DNA of 64,000 nt, taken from positions 46,475 to 110,474 of the forward strand of contig NZ_LZJC01000039.1 of the NCBI RefSeq assembly GCF_001666755.1, given 5' to 3'. This DNA comes from Mycobacterium sp. E1214. Lineage in GTDB: Bacteria; Actinomycetota; Actinomycetes; Mycobacteriales; Mycobacteriaceae. A model generated the notes under the pieces. The model did no database searches and was not told where the DNA came from. It worked only from the letters and a program-made list of their open reading frames with translations. Made by a program: the position numbers and the translations under genes. Below are positions 63,448 through 64,000 of this stretch, piece after piece (position 1 is the first letter of the stretch; each line of letters opens with the position of its first letter).

Positions 63448-64000
63448 GTGTTTGACTTCGGAGCGAGACCGCCCGAAATCAATTCCGGTCTCATGTATGC
63501 GGGTCCGGGTTCGGGGCCGATGATGGCTGCGGCCGCCGCGTGGGACGAGATTGCCGCGGAGGTGGGCACCGCGGCGAGTGCTTATTCGTCGGTGGTGACG
63601 GAGTTGAGCAGCGGTCCGTGGGTGGGGCCGGCGTCGGCGTCGATGCTCAAGGCGGTGACGCCGTACGTGTCGTGGTTGTCGGTGATGGCGGCGATGGCCG
63701 AGGACACCGCGAGTCAGGGTCGGGCGGCGGCGGCGGCCTATGAGGCGGCGTTCGCGATGACGGTGCCGCCGCCGGTGATTGCGGCGAACCGGGTCCTCCT
63801 GGCGACGCTGATCGCGACGAACTTCTTCGGGCAGAATTCCGCGGCGATCGCGGCCACCGAGGCGCAGTACGCCGAGATGTGGGCTCAGGACGCGGCGGCG
63901 ATGTATGGCTACGCGGGCGCCTCGGCGTTGGCCTCGGCGCTCGAGCCGTTCCCGGCGCCGCCGAACACCACGACCCCGGACGCCACCACCGACCAGGCCA
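63448..64000 (+). CDS. PPE protein, N-terminal part (PPE25-like), cut by window end
   Basis: 184 codons of a PPE-family protein. [20 protein letters not shown] carries the Pro-Pro-Glu at 8-10; [10 protein letters not shown] near 53 holds the WxG-like turn; then the helical hairpin [20 protein letters not shown] near 138, the normal end of the PPE domain. It is the position equivalent of M. tuberculosis PPE25 (Rv1787). PPE proteins pair with a PE partner and are exported by ESX-5, here encoded upstream. GAGGAGG precedes the GTG. The C-terminus and any PE partner lie beyond the window. Confidence 0.92.
   Translation, partial: MFDFGARPPEINSGLMYAGPGSGPMMAAAAAWDEIAAEVGTAASAYSSVVTELSSGPWVGPASASMLKAVTPYVSWLSVMAAMAEDTASQGRAAAAAYEAAFAMTVPPPVIAANRVLLATLIATNFFGQNSAAIAATEAQYAEMWAQDAAAMYGYAGASALASALEPFPAPPNTTTPDATTDQA

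Overview
The window is about 64 kb of GC-rich, densely packed actinobacterial DNA with mycobacterial family content: P450s, F420-linked enzymes, mycofactocin-type dehydrogenases, 13E12-type HNH proteins, cutinase, PPE and ESX genes. The right end is the start of the ESX-5 type VII secretion locus (malQ, eccB5, eccC5, cyp143, a 3Fe-4S ferredoxin and a PPE gene, in the M. tuberculosis Rv1781c-Rv1787 order). ESX-5 is known only from slow growers, so the source is probably a non-tuberculous slow-growing Mycobacterium, perhaps of the M. avium group. That placement is inference.

Layout. 1-9.1 kb: tail of an acyl-CoA synthetase, a DMT permease, a ferredoxin reductase/DesA3-like desaturase pair, a membrane molybdopterin oxidoreductase with a partner, a Cys-rich secreted protein, a second acyl-CoA synthetase and a class II aldolase. 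9.1-9.5 kb: non-coding palindromic repeats. 9.5-16.2 kb: amidohydrolase, methyltransferase, nitronate monooxygenase, sulfatase, FAD monooxygenase and a lipoprotein with a SecD P1-head-like domain. 16.3-24.8 kb: a TetR gene with a clear palindrome, then a tightly coupled catabolic operon (P450, mycofactocin-type SDR, crotonase, fused double CaiB CoA-transferase, SDR, APH-like kinase). 24.8-39.5 kb: 13E12 HNH protein, TetR/P450 pair, F420-type nitroreductase, membrane protein, lipoprotein, a SigF-like sigma factor behind a 22-codon leader ORF, SDR, YbjQ-like protein, cutinase, D-aminoacylase, TetR, methyltransferase and a DEAD-box helicase. 39.5-47.0 kb: a six-gene minus-strand operon (SDR, 64-aa protein, free-standing lipoyl protein, crotonase, Rieske oxygenase, KstD-like flavoprotein), flanked by a crotonase stub and a decayed CaiB gene, with an AraC regulator beyond. 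47.0-64.0 kb: ANTAR protein, DUF4407 protein, conserved small genes, an LLM F420 oxidoreductase, then ESX-5.

How the genes work together. Two blocks read as oxidative, CoA-linked catabolic pathways. In 17.3-24.8 kb, hydroxylation by P450, oxidation by SDR, CoA transfer by CaiB and hydration or ring cleavage by crotonase would be controlled by the upstream TetR. In 39.8-45.2 kb, a Rieske oxygenase, a KstD-like dehydrogenase, a crotonase and an SDR sit with a lipoyl carrier that has no visible E1/E2/E3 partner. Substrates are unknown. The desaturase pair is a self-contained acyl-CoA desaturation system. The ESX-5 segment supplies the membrane ATPase and a core channel subunit plus the first PPE substrate.

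Regulatory points read directly from the sequence: eight genes have a TANNNT hexamer 6-8 nt before the start codon, the leaderless arrangement common in mycobacteria; the sigma-factor leader ORF has its Shine-Dalgarno in a hairpin loop and overlaps the sigma gene by 4 nt; a strong hairpin lies between eccC5 and cyp143; and three 21-bp imperfect repeats plus a hairpin precede the PPE gene.
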